64,000 bases of DNA from Verrucomicrobiota bacterium (GTDB lineage Bacteria; Verrucomicrobiota; Verrucomicrobiia; Opitutales; Opitutaceae), in assembly GCA_023426435.1 (NCBI GenBank), contig JAFAAS010000103.1, positions 1 to 64,000 on the forward strand, written 5' to 3'. Below are positions 52,818 through 60,896 of this stretch, one piece after another. The stretch's first letter is position 1; the number at the start of each line of letters is the position of its first letter. Both the position numbers and the translations under genes were made by a program. The notes beneath the pieces are model-generated. The model was not told the DNA's origin and did not search any database. It saw only the letters and a list, made by a program, of their open reading frames with translations.

Positions 52818-53438
52818 ATGAGCAGCCCCGCCGCCTCCGGCTCCATCGATCATCATCAGGACGTCTCCACGGCCACCGGCATTCCGAACAAGAAGCTCCT
52901 GATGTGGGCGTTTCTTTCGTCGGACTGCATGTTCTTCGGCGCGCTGATCTCGACCCACCTGATCTACCGCCTCTACCCGCCCGCGGGTAATCCCGAGCCG
53001 ACCGAGATCTTCGACGTCCCCCTCACGTCGTTCTCGACGTTCATCCTCCTCATGTCGTCGCTCATGATGGCGCTCGCCGTGAACGCCATCCAGAAGGGCA
53101 ACGTCCGCAGCATGCGCTTCTCGCTGCTCACGACAGCCTTCTTCGGCGCCATCTTCCTCGGCTGCCAGGTGTATGAGTTCTGGCACTTCGTCCACGACAA
53201 GAACGTCACCATCACCAACAGCATCCTCGGCTCGACGTTCTACACCCTCACCGGCACACACGGTATCCACGTGCTCATCGGCGTGGTTTGGCTCATGTCG
53301 ATGTATTTCTACTCCTTCACCGGCCGCGTCGGCACCAAGGAAGCCATCGATGTCGAAACCATGGGCCTCTACTGGCACTTCGTCGACATCGTGTGGATCG
53401 TGATCTTCACCGCCGTTTACCTGCTCGAATACCTCTAA
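52818..53438 (+). CDS. coxC: Cytochrome c oxidase subunit III
   Basis: A 206-residue membrane protein with five predicted helices. WAFLSSDCMFFGALISTHL, GTHGIHVLIGVVWL and YWHFVDIVWIVIFTAVYL are the conserved COX3 segments. It stabilises subunit I. It starts 52 bases after coxA; no Shine-Dalgarno site is visible. Confidence 0.94.
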   Translation: MSSPAASGSIDHHQDVSTATGIPNKKLLMWAFLSSDCMFFGALISTHLIYRLYPPAGNPEPTEIFDVPLTSFSTFILLMSSLMMALAVNAIQKGNVRSMRFSLLTTAFFGAIFLGCQVYEFWHFVHDKNVTITNSILGSTFYTLTGTHGIHVLIGVVWLMSMYFYSFTGRVGTKEAIDVETMGLYWHFVDIVWIVIFTAVYLLEYL

Positions 53439-53522
53439 AAACACGAAAGCGAGAGTGAGGGTGCCAGAGTCACACCCACTCCCCCACCTCCTCTCTCACT
53501 TCCCCTCCGCACTTTCACTTCC

Positions 53523-53906
53523 ATGTCCACACCTTCCGTTTCCATCCCCACCGAGCCCCGCGAGCACGGCGACGAAAACAAGTTCTGGATCTACGTGCAG
53601 ATCGCGATGCTCCTCGCCGTCATCACCGGCGTCGAAATCGTCGCGATCGAGCTCCCGTTCGCGAAGTGGTTCCTCGTCACCGCGCTGGTCGTCCTCTCGC
53701 TCGTGAAGTTCCTGTTCGTTATCTTCTACTTCATGCACCTGCGCTGGGACAAAGCCTTCTGCACGATTCTGTTCTTCATCGGCTTGATCCTCTCCGGCGG
53801 CACCATGTGGGCCCTCCTCGCTCTCTTCGCCTTCGAAGAAGGCAAGCCGCTCACGTCCATCGCCACGCTCGAATCCGCCGCCGCCTTGGTCGCGCGGCTC
53901 GCCTGA
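53523..53906 (+). CDS. coxD: Cytochrome c oxidase subunit IV-like protein
   Basis: A 127-residue protein with three helices. FVIFYFMHLRWDKAFCTILF is the hallmark of the bacterial COX4_pro/CtaF family. It is the last gene of coxBACD and is followed by a strong terminator. The 84-base gap after coxC is purine/pyrimidine-skewed and holds no gene. Confidence 0.9.
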   Translation: MSTPSVSIPTEPREHGDENKFWIYVQIAMLLAVITGVEIVAIELPFAKWFLVTALVVLSLVKFLFVIFYFMHLRWDKAFCTILFFIGLILSGGTMWALLALFAFEEGKPLTSIATLESAAALVARLA

Positions 53907-53927
53907 GCCGGTTAACCTTTTCGCTCC

Positions 53928-53957
53928 AAAGGCGGCCTTCACCCGGGCCGCCTTTTT
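53928..53957 (+). terminator. Intrinsic terminator of the coxBACD operon
   Basis: Arms aaaggcggcc (53928-53937) and ggccgccttt (53946-53955) pair perfectly around ttcacccg and are followed by T residues. Confidence 0.9.
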
Positions 53958-53996
53958 CATGCCCCCGTTCCACAATCCTGATCGGGCAACGTCCTC

Positions 53997-56069
53997 TCAA
54001 AACAGCCGCGTCACGCTCACCCGCACCGTCCGCGGCTCAGCCGGATGAAAGTGCAAATCCGCCACGCCTTCCTGCGGCTCTCCCGGCAACCGGGACTCGT
54101 AATAATACGCGATGTCGTAGTTCTGCCGATCGAAGACATTCGCGACTTCAATCGCCGCCTCCCATTCCCTTCCGCGCCACCCGACTTTCAGACTCGACGT
54201 CAGTGACGGCGGCGCCCGCACCGTCCCGTCTTCCATCAACGGCTGCTCGCTAAAATACCGCAGCCGCACACTTCCGAACCACCCGACCGCCGACTGAAAC
54301 GTCGCGCCCGCCGTCGCCACTTTCGGAATCGAATTCGCGATCCGATTCTCCGCGCCGGCCTCCCGATACCGCGCCCGCGTCAAAGCAAAGTCCGCATCCA
54401 ACGTCAGCCACGGCGCCACACGATAAAAATTCGCCCACTCCACCCCAACCCGCCGCGTCGCCCCCGTCGCTTCGGTGCCTCCCGCATCGCCCACGAAAAC
54501 CAATTCCGAATCGAGCGTAAGCGCCCACACCGAGAGCGAGCTCACCCAACCTTCCGTCGGCGACGCCCGCACGCCCACCTCCGCTCCTCTGGAACGCACC
54601 AGCGGTTCCACCCGTTCCGCGCGTTCACCTGTCTCCGGATCCAGCCGGATCGTCGTTCCGCGCGCATCGTTGCTGTGGAAGCCGTCTCCATAATTTGCAT
54701 ACACCTCGGCCCCGGAAAACGGCCCGAAGATCAATGCCGCCTTTGGTGTGACAATCCCCGCGTTCTTCCGCCCGGAGTTGGCGGCCAGGTCGCTTTCCAC
54801 GTCGAAACGATACCCATCGGCACGCACGCCCACCTCCGTTCGCAACCAATCGCTCCAACGTCTCTCGCTCTTCACGAAGATCCCCGCGCTCACCTCGTCC
54901 ACCGCATCGCTTCGCACCGTCCCGATCCGCTCCCGCGCCGAGCTTCGATACAGTCCCACCTCGCCGATCAGATCCGCGCGCACGTCCGCGCCCGCCACCA
55001 TCGTCCCCCCAACGCTCTCCCACGTCTGCGTAACCGCTCCGCCCAGCACCGTGCGGCGATCCCGCTGATTGAATTGATCGCCCGCCTCGGGATTCGCCAG
55101 GAAGTAACTGAAATTTGAATACAGATCCATCGCGTAGCGCAACGCATACGCGTTGATCCGGGTCGTCCCCGAGGCGCCCGCGAGCGTTGCGTCAAAGGCC
55201 ACACTCGCCCGCTCCGAATCGCCACCCGCCGTCGGATCCATCGTCCCAAACCGGCTCAAGTCGCCCGATTGCACCGCGCGCAACGGAATCTGATCCGTCG
55301 CCTGCCACGCCCCGCGATACCCCATCGCCGTCAATCGATACTCGCCGACGCCCGCCCGCCAGTGCGCGCGCAGCAGCCCGTTGAACCGTTCGAAATCCTC
55401 CCGCCGCTCCCACGGTCCGTCGTCATGCGACCATTCCACTCCATACGTGGTCGTCACGCCGCCGCCCCGCCGCGAGTCCGCCGCCACCAACCGCACGAAT
55501 CCATTTTCGCCCACCGTTCCGCTCGCGAAACCCCGCGGCAGCACATCGAACAACTCGAACTCCGCCGCTCCCGCGCCCGAAAAATCCCCGACCTCCACGT
55601 CGATCGGCCCCTTGCGATACTCCACCTGCCGCACGAGTTCCGGAATCACGAAGTTCAAATCCGAATACCCCTGCCCATGCGCATGCGTCCGCATGTTCAC
55701 CGGCAACCCGTCCACTCGCACCGAAAAATCCGTGCCGTGATCCAGATTGAAACCCCGCAGGAAATACTGATTCGCCTTCCCGCCGCCCGAATGCTGCGTG
55801 ATCACCACGCCCGGAATCACCTCCAACAGCTCGCCACGCCTCAGCCACGGCCGCGCCTGCAACTCCGCCGCTCCGACGAGGCCCTGCGATGCCGACGCTG
55901 CCACGCCCACCAAATTCGCCGCGCGTCCTTCGACCACCAGCGGATCGAGCCGCATCAACGCGTCATCGTCCGCCCGCGTTTGAGCCCTCAATCCGTCGAA
56001 GGCCACAGCCATCAACAATGAGCAACCGATCGGACGCAGCGCGGGAAACGAAGAGGAAAGCAACGGCAT
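53997..56069 (-). CDS. TonB-dependent outer-membrane receptor
   Basis: A 690-residue receptor with a signal peptide (1-29), a plug domain (about 45-150: LLEVIPGVVITQHSGGGKANQYFLRG-type region with FSVRVDGLPVN) and a 22-strand beta barrel ending in the aromatic residue F (VSVTRLF), as outer-membrane proteins do. The plug's HSGGGKANQYFLRGFN and MRTHAHGQGYSDLNF resemble receptors often annotated for metals, and the His-rich MRTHAHGQ could be metal-related. The substrate is unknown. No TonB/ExbBD is nearby. It is convergent with the oxidase operon. Confidence 0.9.
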   Translation of the reverse strand: MPLLSSSFPALRPIGCSLLMAVAFDGLRAQTRADDDALMRLDPLVVEGRAANLVGVAASASQGLVGAAELQARPWLRRGELLEVIPGVVITQHSGGGKANQYFLRGFNLDHGTDFSVRVDGLPVNMRTHAHGQGYSDLNFVIPELVRQVEYRKGPIDVEVGDFSGAGAAEFELFDVLPRGFASGTVGENGFVRLVAADSRRGGGVTTTYGVEWSHDDGPWERREDFERFNGLLRAHWRAGVGEYRLTAMGYRGAWQATDQIPLRAVQSGDLSRFGTMDPTAGGDSERASVAFDATLAGASGTTRINAYALRYAMDLYSNFSYFLANPEAGDQFNQRDRRTVLGGAVTQTWESVGGTMVAGADVRADLIGEVGLYRSSARERIGTVRSDAVDEVSAGIFVKSERRWSDWLRTEVGVRADGYRFDVESDLAANSGRKNAGIVTPKAALIFGPFSGAEVYANYGDGFHSNDARGTTIRLDPETGERAERVEPLVRSRGAEVGVRASPTEGWVSSLSVWALTLDSELVFVGDAGGTEATGATRRVGVEWANFYRVAPWLTLDADFALTRARYREAGAENRIANSIPKVATAGATFQSAVGWFGSVRLRYFSEQPLMEDGTVRAPPSLTSSLKVGWRGREWEAAIEVANVFDRQNYDIAYYYESRLPGEPQEGVADLHFHPAEPRTVRVSVTRLF

Positions 56070-56206
56070 GAAGGATAGGAAGAAAGTGCGCGGAAGGCAG
56101 CTTGCATGCCAACCGACCTCCCCCCTGTGCAATCGCCACGCCTCTCACCGGACAGTGCAGCCACGCCGCCGCTCGCATTCTCCCGCGATCTCCACACGCT
56201 GCTCTC

Positions 56207-56890
56207 ATGCTTCGTTGCTTCGTTCCTCTCGCACTTCTTTCCGCCTTTTCGCTCACCAGTTTCGCCAAGCCCCACGCCACCACCGCCGACCTCTCCCACT
56301 GGGCGATCGAACAACAACCCGGCGGCACCGTCATCGTCCGCGACGGCGCGTTGATCATCGAAGACGCCGCCGGCTGCACCGCGTGGCTCCGCCAAAAACT
56401 CACCGCACCGGTCGAAATCACCTACGAAGTCACCGTCGTGTCCCGCGGAGGCCCCCACGATCGCGTCTCGGATGTGAACTGCTTCTGGATGGCAACCGAT
56501 CCCCAAAATCCGGATACGCTTCCCGCCGGCCGGTCCGGCAAGTTCGCCGACTACGACGAACTCGCCACGTATTACGTCGGCATGGGCGGAAATGAAAACA
56601 CCACCACGCGCTTCCGCCGCTACGCCGGAGACGGCACCAAACCACTCCGTCCCGAGCACGATCTCCGCGACAAACAATTCCTCCTCGAGCCAAACCGCAC
56701 CTACCGCATCAAACTCGTGGCGGCCGACGGCCAGGCCGAGTTTTGGCGCGACGGTGAAAAGATCCTCTCCTTCACCGATCCTAGTCCGCTGACCTCCGGA
56801 TGGTTTGCGATTCGCACCGTGAAATCGCACCTCGAGATCCGTAACTTGCGCATCGCCACGCGCAAATCTGCCGCTGCCGACACTCGCTGA
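56207..56890 (+). CDS. DUF6250 exported protein (laminin-G/GH-like lectin fold)
   Basis: A 227-residue exported protein with signal peptide (1-20, ending TSFA). The rest is a single beta-sandwich: VNCFWMATDPQNPD, YYVGMGGNENTTTRFRRY and YRIKLVAADGQAEFWRDGEK match DUF6250, found with polysaccharide-degrading genes. It may bind a carbohydrate. It diverges from the TonB receptor across 137 bases, so the two could share regulation. Confidence 0.8.
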   Translation: MLRCFVPLALLSAFSLTSFAKPHATTADLSHWAIEQQPGGTVIVRDGALIIEDAAGCTAWLRQKLTAPVEITYEVTVVSRGGPHDRVSDVNCFWMATDPQNPDTLPAGRSGKFADYDELATYYVGMGGNENTTTRFRRYAGDGTKPLRPEHDLRDKQFLLEPNRTYRIKLVAADGQAEFWRDGEKILSFTDPSPLTSGWFAIRTVKSHLEIRNLRIATRKSAAADTR

Positions 56891-57036
56891 TCGGAGATCG
56901 GAAAAAACCGCGCAAGAGCCCGGTTTGCCGACAAGCCGCAGCGGCGGGCGAAAACCTCAAAACCGGCATTGACAATCCCACCCCACCGCCTGTTTTCATC
57001 CCCCTCTTTCGCGCGGCCTCGGCCGCCGAGCCACGT

Positions 57037-57111
<75 letters not shown>

Positions 57112-57169
57112 TTTATTCCCTCAAGGGAAGATGGATTTTTGGCGTTTTCCCGTAAAATCCACTGTCTGG

Positions 57170-58279
57170 TCACTGTCGCACCGCGCCGCGGCTCAGCGGT
57201 TTCACCGGCGGCAGAATATCCCGAAACGCCGCGCCGTAGATCTCCCACACCGTCAGGAACAATCCAAAAACCAGCGGGCCCGCGATGAAGCCGATCGGGC
57301 CGAACAAGAACAACCCGCCGAGCGTTCCCACGAGAATCAGGAGATCGGGCATCCGCGCGTCTTTTCCCACGAGCATCGGACGGAGCACGTTGTCGATCGT
57401 GCCCACCACCGCCGCACACCACGCCGCCACAAGGATCGCCGCCAACACTTGATCGGTCGCGAAAAGATAAATCACCGCCGGGATCCAGACGAGCGCCGAG
57501 CCCACGCCCGGAATCACCGACAGAATCACCATCACCGTTCCCCAAAACGCCGCGCCGTCGATTCCCGCCAGCCACAGCGCAACGCCCGCCAGCGTCCCTT
57601 GAACAATTCCGATGATCACCGTCCCTTTGATCGTCGCTCGCGTCACCGAAGCGAATCGCTCGATCATCTGCACTTCGTCTTCGTGGCGCAGAGGCACGTA
57701 ATAAAAAATCTTTTCGAGGATCGCCTTCCCGTCGCGCAGAAAGAAGAACATCGCGTAAAGCATCACGAACGCGTTCAGCAAAAACGCCGCCGTGCCCGCG
57801 GTCATGCGTGACATCGCCGTGACCAGGAAGCCGCCCGCCGATTTAGCCGCCAATCCGAAGTTTTCGATGATGGTCTCCTGATTGGGCACATAGGGCTCCA
57901 GCACGGGAAACCGCGACACCGCCCAATGGTGCACATCGAATCCGCTCGAGGGCCCGAAGCGCTCCTTCGCCCACGGGATCGCCTTTTCGCTCACCTCCAT
58001 CGCCTGGCTGATCACCAACCCCGCAAACGCCCCCAACGGCCCCACCGCCAGCACGACGAGAATCAGCAACGTGATAAACGACGCCAACGAGGTCCGCCCG
58101 CGAAACAACCGTGCCAACCAGCGGTAAAGCGGATGGCACAAGCCTGCGAGCATCGCCCCCAACAACAGCGGCTTCAAAAACGGCCACGCGATCGCCAGCG
58201 CGAGGAGCGATATCGCTGCGACCAGCAGCAGCACGAAAGCATTGCGAAAATTCCGGCCGCTAACTCGAGATTCGTTCAT
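57170..58279 (-). CDS. AI-2E family transporter (YdiK/PerM-like)
   Basis: A 369-residue membrane protein with about eight helices. LSVIPGVGSALVWIPAVIYL and NVLRPMLVGKDARMPDLLIL are the family signature segments. The family includes TqsA (autoinducer-2 export) and other exporters of unknown substrate. ATG 58279 (MNESRVSGRNF) is preferred to upstream starts. It stands alone. Confidence 0.9.
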   Translation of the reverse strand: MNESRVSGRNFRNAFVLLLVAAISLLALAIAWPFLKPLLLGAMLAGLCHPLYRWLARLFRGRTSLASFITLLILVVLAVGPLGAFAGLVISQAMEVSEKAIPWAKERFGPSSGFDVHHWAVSRFPVLEPYVPNQETIIENFGLAAKSAGGFLVTAMSRMTAGTAAFLLNAFVMLYAMFFFLRDGKAILEKIFYYVPLRHEDEVQMIERFASVTRATIKGTVIIGIVQGTLAGVALWLAGIDGAAFWGTVMVILSVIPGVGSALVWIPAVIYLFATDQVLAAILVAAWCAAVVGTIDNVLRPMLVGKDARMPDLLILVGTLGGLFLFGPIGFIAGPLVFGLFLTVWEIYGAAFRDILPPVKPLSRGAVRQ

Positions 58280-58426
58280 GAGCCGTGGATAACGATCGAT
58301 GTAACTGACGAGAGCCGTATCCGCCTTCCAACGATTTCGCAATGCAGCGATTTAGCCCGCAATTGCGACGCCCCGCTTCGGCCTCACCTTGCCTCCCATC
58401 CCGCCAACCCGCCGTTCCCGCGAGCG

Positions 58427-58849
58427 TCACAGATCAATCCCCATCGGCTTCGCAAACGACATCTCTCCCCAGCCTTCCCGCCGCCAAAACATTTCACCGC
58501 CGGCGTTCTCCACCGACACGAGAAGGAGAACGCGCTTCACCCCCTCCGCCTTCAACGCGTTCAACGAGCGCTGCATCACCGCCCGCCCAATCCCCTCTCC
58601 ACGATGCGCCGCATCCACCGCGAGGTGGTAAACAAATCCCCGGCGGCCATCATGGCCGCAGAGCACCGCACCGAGCAATCGGCCATCGTCGGCGACGGCG
58701 ACGGTGCTCAGAGCAGAATTCCGCGCCAGGTAACGCGCGATCTCTTCCGGCGCATCGCCTTCGGCCAACTCAACACCTTCGACGCTCGCCCACAGTCTTC
58801 GGGCGTCAGCGATGTCCGCGTGCGTCATGGGACGAATCTGAAAGCTCAC
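58427..58849 (-). CDS. GNAT family N-acetyltransferase
   Basis: A 140-residue acetyltransferase. The N-terminus FQIRPMTHADIADARRLW is motif C/D-like, and the acetyl-CoA loop is LAVDAAHRGEGIGRAVM (R/Q-x2-G-x-G/A). GTG 58849 gives VSFQIRPM, the standard GNAT start; ATG 58828 would trim the first strand. The substrate is unknown. It diverges from the ArsC-like gene. Confidence 0.87.
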   Translation of the reverse strand: MSFQIRPMTHADIADARRLWASVEGVELAEGDAPEEIARYLARNSALSTVAVADDGRLLGAVLCGHDGRRGFVYHLAVDAAHRGEGIGRAVMQRSLNALKAEGVKRVLLLVSVENAGGEMFWRREGWGEMSFAKPMGIDL

Positions 58850-58983
58850 ACGCGACTTATCGGCCGCATGCCGATGCACAGCAATCTCCGGGTGGCCTGT
58901 CGGCAGCAGCAACTTCACCGAACGCTCGCGACGTATCCAAACAACCCTCACGCGGGACGAAGCTCTCGGATCGAAAACGTAAC

Positions 58984-59007
58984 CATATACCGCTTGCGGC
59001 ATATACC
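58984..59007. promoter_or_regulatory. Direct-repeat candidate operator between the GNAT and ArsC-like genes
   Basis: CATATACC occurs twice (58984-58991 and 59000-59007), exactly 16 bases apart. The interval GCTTGCGG forms a small dyad with the flanking CC (ccgcttgcgg). It lies 32 bases before the ArsC-like start in an AT-rich pocket. Confidence 0.4.
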
Positions 59008-59038
59008 TGATCCGGCATCCGCTTGTCGGGTGGAGTCG

Positions 59039-59500
59039 ATGTCCGCCAAGCCTCTCGTTCTCATTCTCTGCACCGGGAATTCCTGCCGCAGCCATCTCGC
59101 CGAGGGCATTCTCCGCCGCGTCGCGGGCGACCTCGTCGACGTCGCCAGCGCCGGCTCGAAGCCCGCGGGTTACGTTCATCCCTTGGCCATCCAGGTCATG
59201 CGCGAGATCGATATCGACCTCTCAACCCACCGATCGAAGCCGCTGACCGAATTCCTCGATCGCACCGTGGAAACCGTCATCACGGTGTGCGGCCACGCAG
59301 ATCAGGCGCGCCCGATTTTCCCCGGACAAATGACTCGTCATCACTGGCCGTTCGAAGATCCGGCCAATGTGACTGGCACGGACGAAGAGAAACTCGCGAT
59401 CTTTCGCCGCGTGAGAAACGAGATTTGCCGCGTCTTCACCGCTTACGCCGCCGGCCGGCGCGACGCGCTGACGAGCCGGGCAACGCTTCACGAGCGCTGA
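59039..59500 (+). CDS. ArsC-like low-molecular-weight phosphatase family protein
   Basis: A 153-residue protein of the arsenate reductase/LMW-PTP family. The P-loop is CTGNSCRSHLAEG (C11-x4-C16-R17-S18). VITVCGHAD supplies the second redox cysteine, but the third one of thioredoxin-coupled ArsC (normally in a D-x2-x-C-P context) is replaced by arginine (ADQARPIFP). HHWPFEDPA matches the HWGFDDPA-type motif. It may be an atypical arsenate reductase or a phosphatase. GGAG lies 5 bases before ATG 59039. No arsR or arsB gene is nearby. Confidence 0.82.
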   Translation: MSAKPLVLILCTGNSCRSHLAEGILRRVAGDLVDVASAGSKPAGYVHPLAIQVMREIDIDLSTHRSKPLTEFLDRTVETVITVCGHADQARPIFPGQMTRHHWPFEDPANVTGTDEEKLAIFRRVRNEICRVFTAYAAGRRDALTSRATLHER

Positions 59501-59536
59501 CCTTTCCGCCGTTCGGCGGCGCGGAACAATCGATCT

Positions 59537-59839
59537 TTAATATCTCCGCCGCGGCGTGAAGCGCGTGGCGTTCGGATCTTTCACCCGATAGGTGATGCGC
59601 GCCTTCTCCAGATCGTAAGGGCTCATCTCCATCTTCACGGTGTCGCCGGCAGCGATCTTGATGAAGTGCTTGCGCAACTTCCCCGAAATATGGCCCAACA
59701 CGATGTGGCCATTGGCGAGTTGCACTCGGAACATAGTGCCCGGCAGCACAGCGACAATTTTGCCTTCAACTTCAACGACATTGGTCGTGCTCGCAGCTCC
59801 GGGTTTAGTAGATGTATTTGCGGTCAAGGGCGCCACCAT
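59537..59839 (-). CDS. infA: Translation initiation factor IF-1, extended
   Basis: A 100-residue protein with the S1-type OB fold of IF-1: VLPGTMFRVQLANGHIVLGH, ISGKLRKHFIKIAAGD and EMSPYDLEKARITYR. IF-1 usually has about 72 residues; here there are ~14 extra at the N-terminus (TANTSTKPGAASTTN) and ~14 at the C-terminus (DPNATRFTPRRRY). ATG 59839 is taken as start; a shorter product cannot be excluded. It stands alone, not in a ribosomal operon. Confidence 0.92.
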   Translation of the reverse strand: MVAPLTANTSTKPGAASTTNVVEVEGKIVAVLPGTMFRVQLANGHIVLGHISGKLRKHFIKIAAGDTVKMEMSPYDLEKARITYRVKDPNATRFTPRRRY

Positions 59840-60058
59840 ACCCCTAATGGAGTCGGGTGCAAAAGTTTTCCCCCACCCGCGCCACTATTCTCGAGAAACA
59901 CCGAAGGTCCGACCTCCCTCCGCTGCTAGAAAAAAGTAAAACCGCCTTCACGGTCGTTTCTCCCCCCGACTTCACCGCCTTCCCTCGCTCCTTCGCCCGG
60001 GACCGCGCCCCCGATTTTTGCCCGATGGCAGACCGTCGCGGCCGAGCTACTTTGAAAG

Positions 60059-60451
60059 ATGGGTTCGACGAAGGTTTTAATCGCTGACGATCACGAAGTG
60101 ATCCGCACAGGAGTCCGCCTGTTGCTCGACACGGATGACTTCGAAGTCGTCGCCGAAGCGCCGAACGGCCTCGTCGCGATTGACCTCACGGTCGAACACT
60201 CGCCGGACATCGTGATCATGGACGTCGACATGCCCTACCTCGATGGCATCGAAGCAACACGACGTCTCAAAGAAGCGAATCCCGATGCGCGCGTGTTGAT
60301 CCTTTCTGCCGAATCGCGCCACACGCTCGCCGAGGAAGTCCAAGCCGCCGGCGCCGCGGGTCTCGTCGACAAATATTGCTGCGTCGAGGAACTCCCGCGC
60401 GCCTTGGGCGCCCTCCGTAATGGCGAATGCTGGTTTCCGGTCCGCGCCTAG
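60059..60451 (+). CDS. Single-domain response regulator receiver
   Basis: A 130-residue CheY-like receiver. The acidic pocket is ADDHE, the phospho-acceptor aspartate is in IVIMDVDMPYLDG, and the lysine is in GLVDKYC. The sequence is of the NarL/FixJ class and ends (GECWFPVRA) just where such proteins continue into a LuxR-type helix-turn-helix, which is absent; no helix-turn-helix follows in any frame. It either acts as a phospho-relay or lost its output domain. ATG 60059 begins the usual N-terminus. Confidence 0.85.
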   Translation: MGSTKVLIADDHEVIRTGVRLLLDTDDFEVVAEAPNGLVAIDLTVEHSPDIVIMDVDMPYLDGIEATRRLKEANPDARVLILSAESRHTLAEEVQAAGAAGLVDKYCCVEELPRALGALRNGECWFPVRA

Positions 60452-60512
60452 CGCGTAGCGATCGATCTGCCGTTGCCTCGCCGCTCACGTTTCAGCGGCG
60501 ACAGCCACAAAC

Positions 60513-60758
60513 GTGACGGCGACCGCATCGTCGCCCAACCACCCGCCGGGCGGCTTCCGCCGCCAAAACCGTCTGGGCGTCTTCCGCGCCGCCATCGTCA
60601 CCGAGGGCGCACGCATCGGAGCCACTCCACTCGGCGCCAACGACACCCAGTCCGCCGTGTTGCTGATGACGCTCCAACCGGGCGTTTACAGCTTCATCGT
60701 GAAAGGCGCCAATAACAGCACGGGGCTCGTCCTGGTCGAAGTTTACGACGCCGACTAA
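60513..60758 (+). pseudogene. Remnant C-terminal piece of a large exported protein
   Basis: Up to 81 residues from GTG 60513. The last 50 (ending VYSFIVKGANNSTGLVLVEVYDAD) look like the conserved C-terminal module of large exported Opitutaceae proteins, whose members end similarly in LVEVYE. The expected several-hundred-residue N-terminal part is missing: the frame is open only from 60459 and the upstream 50 residues do not match. It is either a decayed gene or a small exported-module ORF; no signal peptide is present. Confidence 0.55.
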
Positions 60759-60896
60759 TGCTCCATCAGCCGGAAATCTTCTGAGACTTTCCAGCCGCCG
60801 CAGGCCCGGCGAGACCATCGCCGGGGCCCGAGCCGGCTCCGCCACGCATCCAGAAGCTTGGCGGAACCCCGCGAAACCTGACATGACGGAAGGCCT

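Noticed and set aside
53440..53522. Purine-rich then pyrimidine-rich stretch between coxC and coxD that might be another inverted array
   Set aside because: No consistent period or complementary arms longer than a few bases; it may be simple composition skew.
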